Of a stretch of 64,000 nucleotides of DNA, positions 37,824-47,747 are shown one piece after another. Both the position numbers and the translations under genes were made by a program. Below the pieces are notes generated by a model that was given only the letters and a program-made list of their open reading frames with translations, was not told the DNA's origin and did no database searches. How positions within the stretch are numbered: position 1 is the first letter of the stretch; each line of letters opens with the position of its first letter. This stretch comes from SKVR01 sp046291875 (GTDB taxonomy: Bacteria > Bacteroidota > Bacteroidia > Bacteroidales > UBA7960): contig JBKBSF010000023.1 in the NCBI GenBank assembly GCA_046291875.1, positions 8,489 to 72,488 of the forward strand, written 5' to 3'.

Positions 37824-39314
37824 TTAGCGGGTCCAGGCTTTGGCTCTTTTCACTGCATCGGCCCACTTTCCTTTTCTCTCACGAATCTGATCAGGGCTCT
37901 GCTCCGGATTAAATTGTTTATCCAGTTGCCATTGCTTTTTGATCTCCTCCAGATCGTCCCAGAAACCAGTGGCCAATCCCGCCAGATAGGCTGCGCCCAT
38001 GGCAGTGGTTTCAATCACTTTAGGGCGTGCTACGTTGGTCTGGAGAATATCCGACTGAAACTGCATAAGCAGATTGTTGGCAGAGGCGCCTCCATCCACA
38101 CGCAGCTCTTTCACCTGCAAACCGGTATCTTTTTGCATTACTTCGAGAACATCCATGGTCTGATAGGCAATACCTTCAAGGGCTGCTCTTGCAATATGAG
38201 CAGTGGTTGTACCCCTGCTGATACCCACCATGAGCCCGCGAGCATACTGATCCCAATGGGGAGCCCCCATGCCGGTAAAGCTGGGCACAAGGTACAAATC
38301 ACCGGTATCTTCTACCTGGCTGGCCAATGCCTCCACATCGGCAGAGGATTTGATAATTCCAAGCCCATCGCGCAACCATTGTACAACAGCTCCACCAATG
38401 AAGATACTACCTTCGAGGGCATAGGTGGTTTTTCCATTGATCTGCCAGGCAATGGTGGTTACCAGATTGTTTTTGGAGATAAAAGGTTTCTCTCCGGTAT
38501 TGATAAGCATAAAACAACCGGTACCGTAAGTATTTTTTACCATTCCCTCTTCCACACACATCTGGCCGAAGAGGGCAGCCTGCTGGTCGCCGGCAATACC
38601 GGCAATGGGCACTTTTGAGGCAAAGAAGGTGGTATTGGTATGGTCGTAGACCTCGCTTGAGGATTTCACCTGTGGCATCATGGATTTGGGGATGTCCATA
38701 AGCTGGAGAAGCTCTTCATCCCAATCGAGGGTATTGATATTGTAGAGCATGGTGCGACTGGCATTGGTTACATCGGTGATGTGGGTACGCCCTTGTGTAA
38801 GCTTCCAAACCAGCCAGCTATCGACAGTACCAAAGGCGAGCTCGCCTCTTTTGGCTTTTTCGCGGGCTCCCTCCACATTGTCAAGAATCCATTTCACCTT
38901 GGTACCACTGAAATAAGCGTCTATCACCAGGCCAGTTTTTTCTCTTATGGTAGTAGCCAGCCCTTTGTCCTTAAGCTCATCGCAATAGCCGGAAGTACGG
39001 CGATCCTGCCACACGATGGCATTGTAGATAGGTTCGCCGGTTCTGCGATCCCAAACAATGGTGGTTTCGCGTTGGTTGGTGATACCAATACCGGCAATAT
39101 AAGTACCATTAATTCCTTTTTTAGACATGGCCTCGGCAGCGACTGCTACCTGCGATGACCATATCTCGTTGGGGTCGTGCTCCACCCAACCCGGCTTGGG
39201 GAAGATCTGTTGAAACTCTTTCTGGGCTACCGAGCGGATGTTTCCTTGCTTATCAAACAGCAAAGCACGTGAGCTGGTAGTTCCCTGGTCTAATGCTAAG
39301 ATAAATTTTTCCAT
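37824..39314 (-). CDS. glpK: Glycerol kinase
   Basis: 496 residues, normal length. FGGY-kinase signatures: LALDQGTTSSRALLFD at the N-terminus, GITNQRETTIVWDRRTG, and RVDGGASANNLLMQFQSDIL. It phosphorylates glycerol to sn-glycerol 3-phosphate, trapping it in the cell. It starts 35 bp below glpD and is followed by glpF. Confidence 0.97.
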   Translation of the reverse strand: MEKFILALDQGTTSSRALLFDKQGNIRSVAQKEFQQIFPKPGWVEHDPNEIWSSQVAVAAEAMSKKGINGTYIAGIGITNQRETTIVWDRRTGEPIYNAIVWQDRRTSGYCDELKDKGLATTIREKTGLVIDAYFSGTKVKWILDNVEGAREKAKRGELAFGTVDSWLVWKLTQGRTHITDVTNASRTMLYNINTLDWDEELLQLMDIPKSMMPQVKSSSEVYDHTNTTFFASKVPIAGIAGDQQAALFGQMCVEEGMVKNTYGTGCFMLINTGEKPFISKNNLVTTIAWQINGKTTYALEGSIFIGGAVVQWLRDGLGIIKSSADVEALASQVEDTGDLYLVPSFTGMGAPHWDQYARGLMVGISRGTTTAHIARAALEGIAYQTMDVLEVMQKDTGLQVKELRVDGGASANNLLMQFQSDILQTNVARPKVIETTAMGAAYLAGLATGFWDDLEEIKKQWQLDKQFNPEQSPDQIRERKGKWADAVKRAKAWTR

Positions 39315-39349
39315 GTGTGTTGGATTTTGGGTTTATAGAGGTTTTAAAA

Positions 39350-40936
39350 TCAGCCAGATTTCCTGACCCTGTCGCAACAGGTATAATTAAGTGCCAAATC
39401 GGTAAATTCCGCCACCTGACTTTCTTCCCAGGCTTTGTCTTTGCCAAGCTCCTGTGCCATAATAGCAGCTACCTGCGGAGCTACCTTCATAGACTCGCGA
39501 GCATCGAGCAATAAGCAACGTGTGCGGCGCGAAAGCACATCTTCGACACTTCGGGCCATTTCTTCGCGAACCGCCCATGCTACCTGTGCTTTCAGCAACT
39601 GAAGACTTTCGCTGAGCATCCCTTCCAGTGCAGGCTCTGCGGTGGCCAGATTTAGGATTTTTTCTTTATCGGTGCCATAAACGTACATCGGGTCATTGAG
39701 ATCTATCTCGCGCTTATAGCCGTGAATACGAAACTTTTTGGTTTTGCTTTCAGTTCGTTTCCAGTTTTTGGTTTGCTCCACTTTTTCTACCATATCCTGC
39801 GCCATGCGCCTGAAGGTGGTCCATTTTCCGCCCACCATGGTAAACAGATGCGAATCGGAAACTACAATTTTATGGCTGCGGGAAATCTCTTTGGTTTTGG
39901 AACTACCCGCTTTGGGTGCAGCCAACGGACGCAAACCGGCAAAAATACTTAACACATCAGGCCGTTGAGGTGCTTTGGTGAGGTACCGCCCGGCAGTCTC
40001 CAGTATGAACTTTATTTCTTCCTCCAGCGCTACCGGCTCCAGGGAAGCTGAATCAACAGGAGTATCGGTTGTGCCTACCACTACCTTGTTGTGCCAGGGA
40101 ACTGCAAACAGCACCCTTCCGTCATCGGTTTTGGGGATCATAATGGCGGCATCTCCTGGCAGGAATGACTTATCGAGAACAATATGCACACCCTGGCTGG
40201 GACGGATGGTTTTTTCTGCTCCCGGTTTGTCCATCTGCAATACCTTATCGGCAAAAACTCCGGTAGCATTGATAACAGCTTTCCCCTTTGCAGTATATTC
40301 TTTCCCTGTTTCTGTGTCCTGAAACTCTACACCGCTTACCCAACCTTTTGTGTCTTTGGTAAGGGATTTTACATCCATATAATTGAGAACGTGTGCTCCC
40401 TGCTCAACAGCCGATTGAAGCACATTTACAGCCATTCGGCTGTCATCGAATTGTCCGTCGTGATAAACCACTCCAGCGGTAATCTTTCCAGGTTGTATGG
40501 TTGGGATCATCTCCAGGGCTTTCTTTTTGGAAACCCTGTGCGAACGCCCCAGACTGTAGGTTCCGGCAAGCAGGTCATACATCTTCAAGCCTATGGTGAA
40601 CTTCAACTCATCAAACCAACCAAAAGTGGGAATGACAAACGATTGGTTTTTGGTAAGATGCGGGGCATTGCGAAGCAGTCGCCCCCTTTCTACACATGCT
40701 TCACGCACCAATGCCACATCGCCCTGGGCCAGGTAACGAACACCACCGTGCAGCAACTTCGTACTCTTACTGGAAGTTGATTTGGTAAAATCAGATTTCT
40801 CAAGTAACAACACTTTGTATCCTCTTGTGGAGGCTTCCAAAGCAATTCCGATTCCGGTGGCTCCTCCACCTATGACAATAAAATCGTATTCACCTTCAAA
40901 TTGCTCTACATTTTGTAGAATTTTTTCGCGCTGCAT
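39350..40936 (-). CDS. glpD: FAD-dependent glycerol-3-phosphate dehydrogenase
   Basis: 528 residues. N-terminal FAD-binding motif VIGGGATGIGIALEAS, then KSTKLLHGGVRYLAQGD typical of GlpD, and C-terminal DAO_C domain. It oxidises glycerol 3-phosphate to dihydroxyacetone phosphate and passes electrons to quinone at the inner membrane. First gene of the cluster and divergent from the DeoR-type regulator. Confidence 0.96.
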   Translation of the reverse strand: MQREKILQNVEQFEGEYDFIVIGGGATGIGIALEASTRGYKVLLLEKSDFTKSTSSKSTKLLHGGVRYLAQGDVALVREACVERGRLLRNAPHLTKNQSFVIPTFGWFDELKFTIGLKMYDLLAGTYSLGRSHRVSKKKALEMIPTIQPGKITAGVVYHDGQFDDSRMAVNVLQSAVEQGAHVLNYMDVKSLTKDTKGWVSGVEFQDTETGKEYTAKGKAVINATGVFADKVLQMDKPGAEKTIRPSQGVHIVLDKSFLPGDAAIMIPKTDDGRVLFAVPWHNKVVVGTTDTPVDSASLEPVALEEEIKFILETAGRYLTKAPQRPDVLSIFAGLRPLAAPKAGSSKTKEISRSHKIVVSDSHLFTMVGGKWTTFRRMAQDMVEKVEQTKNWKRTESKTKKFRIHGYKREIDLNDPMYVYGTDKEKILNLATAEPALEGMLSESLQLLKAQVAWAVREEMARSVEDVLSRRTRCLLLDARESMKVAPQVAAIMAQELGKDKAWEESQVAEFTDLALNYTCCDRVRKSG

Positions 40937-41343
40937 AATAATTGGGTTTTGGGTTTTGGGTTGAAAAACAAATTCTCACCATGCAATATTAAAATAAAAA
41001 AAACAATTCTGCAAGCTTTCGAAACTATTTTTGTTTCTTTTTCTTTCTTTTTGCTTACTTTTTATTTAGACTAATTACAGATAAATCTCTTGCGAGCTCT
41101 ATATCTGTTGATTAAACACAGATTGAACACTTTCCTTTCCTTTCGTTTATCAAAGTCAGGCCTTACAAGAAAAACTTCTGAAAGGATTCCGGCTTGCCAA
41201 AGTCCTGTTTTCAGGCCCGAAAGTCCGATGCAGTCAGTGCACAGGCAGATCGGTACATCCCTTACAGGCAAAAGAAGCCATGGCGTAAGTTTCATTTTCC
41301 CAACTCAAAAAAAATCATTAGGTTTGAACCAAAAAGAACGATC
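40937..41343. promoter_or_regulatory. Intergenic control region between glpD and the DeoR/GlpR regulator
   Basis: 407 bp without a credible gene. There is a TATTTTTG element at 41026-41033 on the plus strand, about 310 nt before the regulator start, and near glpD a short tandem of GGGTTTT units (40944-40960). A frame on the plus strand reaches into the regulator but has no family match before 41344. No clean glpD promoter was found by eye. Confidence 0.5.
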
Positions 41344-42111
41344 ATGGCTCTAAGTATTGCAGAAAGGCATCAACATATACTGAATCGCCTGAAGGCTTTG
41401 GGATACGTAAGTGTAACCGAGCTGAGCAAAGAGTTGAAAGTCTCTACCGTAACCATTCGAAAGGACCTGAAACTTCTTGAAGACAAGAAGTTGTTGTTTC
41501 GCAGTCATGGCAGTGCCACCCCTCAAAATCCTTATGTGGGCAACCGGCCTGTAAATGAAAAAGAGAAGCTGCAAGTAGAGCAGAAGCAGTCCATTGCGCG
41601 CTTTGCCAGCACTTTGATTGAACCCAACGACAGCATCATCCTGGCTTCGGGTACTACCATAAATGAACTGGCGCGGCAGATCAGCCCTCTGAAAGGTCTT
41701 ACGGTAATTTGCTCTTCGCTGATAGCCTCACAAAGTCTTATCTCGCATGAAGAGGTGGAGATCATTCAACTGGGGGGTCTTTTGCGTAAAAGTTCCTCAT
41801 CGGTGGTCGGGCCTCACGCCGAGAAGATGCTTTCTATGTTTAATTGCAACAGACTTTTCATAGGAGTTGATGGCATTGACCCGGAGTATGGCATTACCAC
41901 CACCAATGCACTGGAGGCATCTCTCAATCAAGCTATGATTGAAGCGGCACACAAAGTGATTGTGCTTGCCGACTCTACCAAATTCGGCCGTAAGGGCTTC
42001 AGCCGGATCTGCGGCATGGAGCGGGTAGACACCATTATTACAGACCAGGAAGCACCGGCAAAACTGATAGAAAAATGCAATGAAAAAGGGGTAGAGGTGC
42101 TGGTGGTCTGA
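41344..42111 (+). CDS. glpR: DeoR-family regulator, likely GlpR type
   Basis: 255 residues from the ATG at 41344, where the DeoR pattern begins (ERHQHILNRLKALGYVSVTEL). Winged helix-turn-helix (VSTVTIRKDLKLLE) in residues 1-60; effector domain of the sugar-phosphate isomerase-like fold with LASGTTINELAR, LGGLLRKSS, FIGVDGIDPEYG and LADSTKFGRKGF. Divergent from the glycerol operon, so glycerol 3-phosphate is the likely inducer and the glp genes the likely targets. Confidence 0.88.
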   Translation: MALSIAERHQHILNRLKALGYVSVTELSKELKVSTVTIRKDLKLLEDKKLLFRSHGSATPQNPYVGNRPVNEKEKLQVEQKQSIARFASTLIEPNDSIILASGTTINELARQISPLKGLTVICSSLIASQSLISHEEVEIIQLGGLLRKSSSSVVGPHAEKMLSMFNCNRLFIGVDGIDPEYGITTTNALEASLNQAMIEAAHKVIVLADSTKFGRKGFSRICGMERVDTIITDQEAPAKLIEKCNEKGVEVLVV

Positions 42112-42278
42112 AGTTGAGTTGCTGAATTCGCCAAGGGCTCTGCCTTATGTCACACGACTGAAATGATGCAGGATTGAAGCACTGAGTTGCGGTCAACCTC
42201 CCCCAGGCATAGCCACAAAATCACTTACCTCTTACTCTTATCTCTTACCTTTAACATATTCCCTACACCCATCACCCC

Positions 42279-43691
42279 ATGAACAACAAAGATTTTCGCA
42301 AATATGCCCATGAATTTGTTGACTGGATTGCAGACTATTTTGAGCAGATTGAGCAATATCCGGTAAAATCGAAAGCAAATCCGGGCGACATAAAGAACAA
42401 CCTCCCCGCTGATGCTCCTCAAAAAGGAGAAGCGATGGACCGGATCTTCGAAGATTTTCAAAAGATTATCCTGCCAGGCATCAGTCACTGGCAGCACCCG
42501 GCCTGGTTTGCCTACTTTCCGGCCAATAACAGCCCCGCCTCAGTGCTGGGAGAAATTCTCACGGCCGGGTTGGGAGTGCAAGGGATGATCTGGGATACCT
42601 CACCTGCCGCCACCGAACTGGAGGAGGTGGTAATGAACTGGCTGAGAGACATTACAGGTTTACCACCTCACTTTACCGGTGTGATACAAGACACCGCTTC
42701 CACAGCCACACTTTGTGCGCTGCTGTCGGCCCGGGAAACAATCACTGATTTCCAGGTAAACCAAAAGGGGTTTCAAAAAACCCTCCGGGTATATACCAGC
42801 GAGCATACCCACTCCAGCATTGAAAAGGGGGTGAAAATTGCAGGCTTTGGCCGCGAAAACCTTGTATATATAGCGACTGATGCAAACTTTGCCATGCGTC
42901 CGGACGCATTGAGGGAAGCCATCGAAAAGGATATAAAAGCAGGTTTCACTCCCTGTTGCGTGGCCGCTACCCTGGGCACAACCTCTTCCATGGCAATGGA
43001 CCCCATCGAAACGATTGGCAAAATCTGCCGGCAATATAATATGTGGCTGCATGTGGATGCTGCCTTCGCCGGCACTGCGGCTATTGTTCCTGAGTACAGG
43101 GATTTTCTGAAAGGAATAGACAAGGCCGACTCTTATGTTTTTAACCCTCACAAGTGGATGCTTACCAACTTTGACTGTTCAGCCTACTTTGTAAAGGATG
43201 CGGAGATACTGAAACGTACTTTCTCCATTTTGCCCGAATACCTGAAAACAGCTTCCGGTGAAAGTGTAAACAACTATCGCGACTGGGGTATTCAGCTGGG
43301 CCGGCGCTTCAGAGCCCTTAAGCTTTGGTTTGTAATACGCTCCTATGGCGTGGAAGGGTTGCAACAAATGGTAAGAAAGCATATTCAGCTTGCAAACACT
43401 TTTGCCGGATGGATAGAGGCCCACCCAGATTTTGAATTACTTGCTCCCGTAAATCTGAGCCTGGTATGTTTTCGATACAAGAATCAGAAATTCAGCCAGG
43501 AAGAACTCAACACATTCAACCCATCGTTGCTGGAAAAAATCAACGCCAGCGGAGAGGTTTACCTTACCCATACCGTTCTCAATGGCAACTACTGCCTGCG
43601 TCTTTCGGTGGGGCAGCGCAATACGGAATTGCAGCATGTAGAAAAGGTTTGGCAGATAATACAAAAGGCAATACCAAGCCTGAACACTTAG
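42279..43691 (+). CDS. PLP-dependent aromatic-L-amino-acid decarboxylase family enzyme
   Basis: 470 residues, group II decarboxylase of the AADC type. N-terminal HPAWFAYFPANNSPASVLGE, substrate pocket SPAATELEEVVMNWL, DTASTATLCAL, HVDAAFAGTA (Asp to the PLP ring) and the PLP Lys in NPHKWMLTNFDC. It should remove the carboxyl of tryptophan, phenylalanine, tyrosine or DOPA, giving the amine; which one cannot be told. Monocistronic, with no amine transporter or oxidase adjacent. Convergent with a lipoprotein gene. Confidence 0.92.
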   Translation: MNNKDFRKYAHEFVDWIADYFEQIEQYPVKSKANPGDIKNNLPADAPQKGEAMDRIFEDFQKIILPGISHWQHPAWFAYFPANNSPASVLGEILTAGLGVQGMIWDTSPAATELEEVVMNWLRDITGLPPHFTGVIQDTASTATLCALLSARETITDFQVNQKGFQKTLRVYTSEHTHSSIEKGVKIAGFGRENLVYIATDANFAMRPDALREAIEKDIKAGFTPCCVAATLGTTSSMAMDPIETIGKICRQYNMWLHVDAAFAGTAAIVPEYRDFLKGIDKADSYVFNPHKWMLTNFDCSAYFVKDAEILKRTFSILPEYLKTASGESVNNYRDWGIQLGRRFRALKLWFVIRSYGVEGLQQMVRKHIQLANTFAGWIEAHPDFELLAPVNLSLVCFRYKNQKFSQEELNTFNPSLLEKINASGEVYLTHTVLNGNYCLRLSVGQRNTELQHVEKVWQIIQKAIPSLNT

Positions 43692-43719
43692 TATTGCCTC
43701 TCGCCAGGTATTATTTCAG

Positions 43720-44736
43720 TTAATCCAGCAAAGCTGCATCGCGAATTCTGCGGCGCAATATGTTGGAATAGCTGCGGGCTTTTTTCACCCCATAGTCGGT
43801 ATAGGCTCGCTGGGCATGACTGAGAGCGGTATCGAGATCGCCCTGTATTTCGTACATGAGCGCCAGGTTGTAATACGACCTTCCTGCTGTTTTCCTTTTA
43901 GATGAGTTGGCGGATCTTTTCCATGCTTCCATGGCTCCGGACCAATCGTTTACGGTAGCACGGCGCACCCCGATATTAAAATTGGCATCTCCCTTCCCTT
44001 TGGTGAAGAAATCGCGGTTGGCACGATACCAGTTGGGGCTTATGCGGTTGGCATACAACCTTCCGGCTGCATGGCTTACCTCCAGCACGGCTTGTCGCTG
44101 ATCTATCAGACCCCCAATGGCCAGCTGCAAAACAGTACCTTTGGCTTCCCACTTGCGATTGTGTCCATAAAGATGCTCATCGATGATCACTTTTCGGGCC
44201 GGATCGTACAGGCGAAAGCCCAGGTTTACGGTGGCCACCCCTTCAGCATAAAACTCTCTTGATTTCCTCACATTGCCTTCCCGGTCTTTTTGTTCTACTT
44301 CACGGCTTCCATTGGTAACGATAAAGTTGGAGTCGAAGGTCTCCAGCACCAGTAAGGCATCCGTTCCATATTTGCGGCAAAGGTTTTCCACCTCCTCCCA
44401 CGACAGAATGGGGGGCCAGAACCCGGGAGCCGAGGGGCTTTTAATGTTTTCGTCGGCCCGAACCACCTGATAACGCTGATTGTCCTGCAGGTTGCGCAAC
44501 AGCCCATCCATGGCACGCTGGGCGCCCTCCTTGTCAAGGCCGGGTATTTCTCCTGTAATGATGCTTTCAATGGTTCCCAGATTGCGGCGTTCGGTTTCAC
44601 TGCGATCGAGCAGCAGCACCCGCTGCACATGCGGGCCCACAAATACCTGTGCAGGGCGCTGAACGGGCACATATACCGTGCGGCTGCAGGCAAGGGAAAT
44701 CAAGGCAAGAAAAATGATGGGTAAAAAACGGTTCAT
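43720..44736 (-). CDS. DUF6340-type lipoprotein
   Basis: 338 residues from the ATG at 44736 (MNRFLPIIFLALISLACS), which supplies a lipobox; the frame is open further upstream but that part overlaps mnmA and has no signal. Body: VQRPAQVFVGPHVQRVLLLDRS, GTDALLVLETFDSN, YAEGVATVNLGFRLYDP, and a C-terminal helical pair resembling a TPR (GRSYYNLALMYEIQGDLDTALSHA). The family is of unknown function and is common in Bacteroidota. Confidence 0.82.
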   Translation of the reverse strand: MNRFLPIIFLALISLACSRTVYVPVQRPAQVFVGPHVQRVLLLDRSETERRNLGTIESIITGEIPGLDKEGAQRAMDGLLRNLQDNQRYQVVRADENIKSPSAPGFWPPILSWEEVENLCRKYGTDALLVLETFDSNFIVTNGSREVEQKDREGNVRKSREFYAEGVATVNLGFRLYDPARKVIIDEHLYGHNRKWEAKGTVLQLAIGGLIDQRQAVLEVSHAAGRLYANRISPNWYRANRDFFTKGKGDANFNIGVRRATVNDWSGAMEAWKRSANSSKRKTAGRSYYNLALMYEIQGDLDTALSHAQRAYTDYGVKKARSYSNILRRRIRDAALLD

Positions 44737-44935
44737 AGTTTTTGTGGATTGAGTGAGTACACAGTTTTCGCAGCGCAAGATAGCAAGTTTCAGGCCAGAG
44801 GTACCAGGTAAATACACGGTCTTCGCATGCGTATTGTCTCGTGTTTTTAAGGCACGAACCAACAAATCAGAATATAATGCCGTCGCAGAAAAGTATTCGG
44901 GCAAGACCACCGGATTATTGCTGTGTAAAAAGTTG

Positions 44936-44943
44936 TAATTTTG
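44936..44943 (+). promoter_or_regulatory. -7 element abutting the mnmA start codon
   Basis: TAATTTTG, exact TAnnTTTG match, ending 4 nt before the mnmA ATG at 44948. A TTG lies 15 nt above, shorter than the usual 19-21 nt. If used, the transcript would begin at or next to the start codon. Confidence 0.5.
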
Positions 44944-44947
44944 CGCC

Positions 44948-46147
44948 ATGCATAAAAAAGTTATCATCGGGCTTTCCGGAGGGGTAGATTCCAGTGTGGC
45001 TGCCTGGTTGCTCAAAGAACAAGGGTATGATGTAACGGCCCTGTTTATGATCAACTGGAAGGACAGCAGCGTGACCCTCTCAGGCGACTGCTCCTGGGAA
45101 GAAGATATCATTCTGGCCCAGCTGGTGGCCCGGAAAATTGGAATCCCTCTGGAAGTGGTCGACTCTTCAGAGAAATACAAAGCCAGCGTGGTGGAATACA
45201 TGTTCTCGGAATATGAAAAGGGACGTACCCCCAACCCCGATGTACTCTGTAACCGCGAAATCAAATTCGACGTCTTCCATGAAGCCGCAAAACAATTTGG
45301 CGCAGATTACATTGCCACCGGACATTATGCACGAACCGAGAAAGTGCTCACCGAGAAAGGCGAATTCACGCGGCTATTGGCCGGAAAAGATCCCAATAAG
45401 GATCAATCGTATTTCCTTTGCCAGCTTTCGCAGGAGCAGTTGAGCAATGTGCTTTTCCCTATCGGCGATATTGAAAAGCCTGAGGTGCGTCGTATTGCAG
45501 CACACCTGGGCCTGGCTTCGGCCGAAAAGAAAGACTCGCAGGGCATCTGTTTTGTGGGAAAGGTTGATCTTCCTACCTTTCTGCAGCAAAAGCTCGCACC
45601 TAAAACCGGCAATGTGATTGAAATTGACACTGCCGACACTACCCTTCTTACACAACACAAACTGTTTTCTGTTTCCATTGAAAATGATGAACACCTGGAA
45701 GCTGTTTGCAGCGACTTTGACTTTTCCTCCATGCACGGCATGGTGGCCGGGCAGCATCGCGGGGCCCACTATTTTACCATTGGCCAGCGCAAGGGGTTAA
45801 ACATTGGAGGCAAAGCGCTGCCATTATTTGTGCTGGGTACCGATGTGGAGAAAAACATCGTTTATGTGGGACAGGGACATGACCACCCCGGACTGAACCG
45901 CAAAGGACTGTTTATCAGCCCGGAAGAGATCCACTGGATACGGCCTGATCTGGCCCTTACACCCGGCCAGGAAAAACGTTGCCTGGTGCGCATCCGCTAC
46001 CGCCAGGAATTGCAAAGTGCGACCCTTATCATGCGCGAAAAAGGTCTTTATATTCTTTTTGATCAGCTGCAGCGCGGTATTGCCGCCGGCCAGTTTGCCG
46101 CATGGTACTATGATGATGAAGTGGTGGGCTCGGGGGTGATTGGATGA
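44948..46147 (+). CDS. mnmA: tRNA-specific 2-thiouridylase
   Basis: 399 residues. PP-loop SGGVDSSVAAWLL, catalytic Cys in NPDVLCNREIKFD and the second Cys in GICFVGK; central DFSSMHGMVAGQHRGAHYFTIGQRKG-type region (cited as position 255-285) and a C-terminal beta-barrel. It thiolates U34 of tRNA-Lys, -Glu and -Gln. The ATG at 44948 must be the start because the P-loop follows within nine residues. Slightly longer than the Escherichia coli enzyme. Confidence 0.96.
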   Translation: MHKKVIIGLSGGVDSSVAAWLLKEQGYDVTALFMINWKDSSVTLSGDCSWEEDIILAQLVARKIGIPLEVVDSSEKYKASVVEYMFSEYEKGRTPNPDVLCNREIKFDVFHEAAKQFGADYIATGHYARTEKVLTEKGEFTRLLAGKDPNKDQSYFLCQLSQEQLSNVLFPIGDIEKPEVRRIAAHLGLASAEKKDSQGICFVGKVDLPTFLQQKLAPKTGNVIEIDTADTTLLTQHKLFSVSIENDEHLEAVCSDFDFSSMHGMVAGQHRGAHYFTIGQRKGLNIGGKALPLFVLGTDVEKNIVYVGQGHDHPGLNRKGLFISPEEIHWIRPDLALTPGQEKRCLVRIRYRQELQSATLIMREKGLYILFDQLQRGIAAGQFAAWYYDDEVVGSGVIG

Positions 46148-46263
46148 TGTTGTTTTTCTTGTGTTCTTCTCCCAGAACTACCCTTTCAAAAATATTGTTG
46201 GGATAGTCCATTACAATAAAACAGATAGATATTCTACAAACGACGAAGGAATAAGCCTTTTTA

Positions 46264-46560
46264 CTACTCACCATCCATCAGCAACTGCTTCAGTTGCGAA
46301 TAATCATTGGGCAAGGTAGTAAATACTTCCTTCTTGTGCGCAATGGATTTGAGCTGGGCAGGTTTTCATATTCGAAGACATTACCTCCGATGGCAATTAC
46401 CCTAAGTACCTGGCAATCGTCAGATATGCAGTCTATGTTAAAATGCTTTATTGATTTTCCACATGTGGTGATCTGTTTTTGCTGAAACGGGCTTACCTTA
46501 CTTCTGAAAAAACATGGGGCACGCAGAGGGAATCAGCCGGAAAACTACATCCTTACAGGT
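46264..46560 (-). pseudogene. Decayed coding remnant with frameshifts
   Basis: On the minus strand a stretch reads as protein only if two frame changes are allowed: FPADSLCVPHVFSE, then QQKQITTCGKSIKHFN and DCQVLRVIAIGGNVFEYENLP, then QLKSIAHKKEVFTTLPNDYS and KQLLMDGE before TAG at 46264. No family is recognised. The surrounding 46148-46772 gap has no intact gene. The 5' boundary is uncertain. Confidence 0.4.
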
Positions 46561-46772
46561 TAAGTTGATTATTTCTTTCTATAACTTTACAACAATCCTC
46601 TATCATTGCTCTTTTTTGTAATACTTTTACAACAAAATTCACAACTACCATAACCCGGACCATGGGTACCCTTTTGTGCATTTATGCAGCATGCAACACA
46701 TCTGCCCATTCTCAGCACAAACCAGAAGCCACAACATCCTTCAATCGAACCACACACCTAAAACCACCCGCG

Positions 46773-47678
46773 ATGAGCACAAATAGCCTGGAGCACAAAC
46801 TTGTTCTTGATCTGGACTCCTGGATAAAAGGGAGCACAAGTATTTTCTTCCGCGCCTTACCCCCTTTTCTGATACAATACTTAAAAAGAGTTGTACGGCA
46901 GGATGAAATCAACATCCTGCACAACCGGCACCATGACAAAATGGGGATGGAATACGTGAATGCCCTGTTGATCGATTTCAAGATCAACATAAGAATACAC
47001 AATGAGCATTTGCTGGAAAAAGCAGACAGGTGCATTTTCGTAGCCAACCACCCCCTGGGGGGAGCAGATTCTCTTTCTTTACTGCATTGCATACACAAAC
47101 TTAAGGGTAAGGTGGTTTCACCTTCCAATCAGTTTTTCAACTACTGTCCTAACCTTCGCCCCCTTATTGTGGGTGTGAATGTTTTTGGAAAATCGAGCAG
47201 CGAACAAATCCGTGCAATCAATGAAGTATTTCGATCAGACTCTCAGATCATGATTTTCCCGGCGGGTTTGGTTTCCAGACACATAAAAGGAAAAATCCAG
47301 GACCCTGAATGGCACAAATCGTTTATCAGCAAGGCTATCCAAACTGAGCGTTTTGTGGTACCGGCCTTTATCTCCGGGAAAAACTCGAAGAAGTTCTACC
47401 GATTATCCAGATGGAGAAAGTTTTTCAGAATAAAAATGCCCGTTGAGGTATTGCTTTTACCCCAGGAATTATTGAATAAAAGAGGAAGTGACATTGATGT
47501 GGTTTTTGGCGACCCCATCCCTCACACCACTTTTGATCACTCCAAAACACCGCACCAATGGGCACAAACTGTGCGTGAAATGGTTTATGAGCTGGGTGAG
47601 AAAAACCTTACCACGATCCAAAATGACCCTATCACAAAACCCAACCCTTCATTATCGCAGAAAGTACAATTCTCTTAA
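46773..47678 (+). CDS. PlsC-like glycerolipid acyltransferase
   Basis: 301 residues from the ATG at 46773; a longer frame from 46662 adds a segment with no family match. The catalytic HX4D-type motif is VANHPLGGADSL, followed by the substrate-binding block MIFPAGLVSRHIKGKIQD. Similar proteins acylate lysophosphatidic acid or lyso-ornithine lipid in the inner membrane. It ends 69 bp before a methyltransferase gene on the same strand, which suggests joint action on a membrane lipid. Confidence 0.8.
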   Translation: MSTNSLEHKLVLDLDSWIKGSTSIFFRALPPFLIQYLKRVVRQDEINILHNRHHDKMGMEYVNALLIDFKINIRIHNEHLLEKADRCIFVANHPLGGADSLSLLHCIHKLKGKVVSPSNQFFNYCPNLRPLIVGVNVFGKSSSEQIRAINEVFRSDSQIMIFPAGLVSRHIKGKIQDPEWHKSFISKAIQTERFVVPAFISGKNSKKFYRLSRWRKFFRIKMPVEVLLLPQELLNKRGSDIDVVFGDPIPHTTFDHSKTPHQWAQTVREMVYELGEKNLTTIQNDPITKPNPSLSQKVQFS

Positions 47679-47747
47679 ATCAGTTCTTGAGTTTTTTCTC
47701 CCAAAAGACATACTGACTGACAAGCCAACGATACCCATCTAAAGTGC

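Noticed and set aside
40944..40960. GGGTTTT tandem as a G-quadruplex
   Set aside because: Only three GGG runs in a row on the strand; a fourth is lacking.
44737..45264. N-terminal extension of the DUF6340 lipoprotein
   Set aside because: It overlaps mnmA in antisense and removes the lipoprotein signal from the N-terminus.
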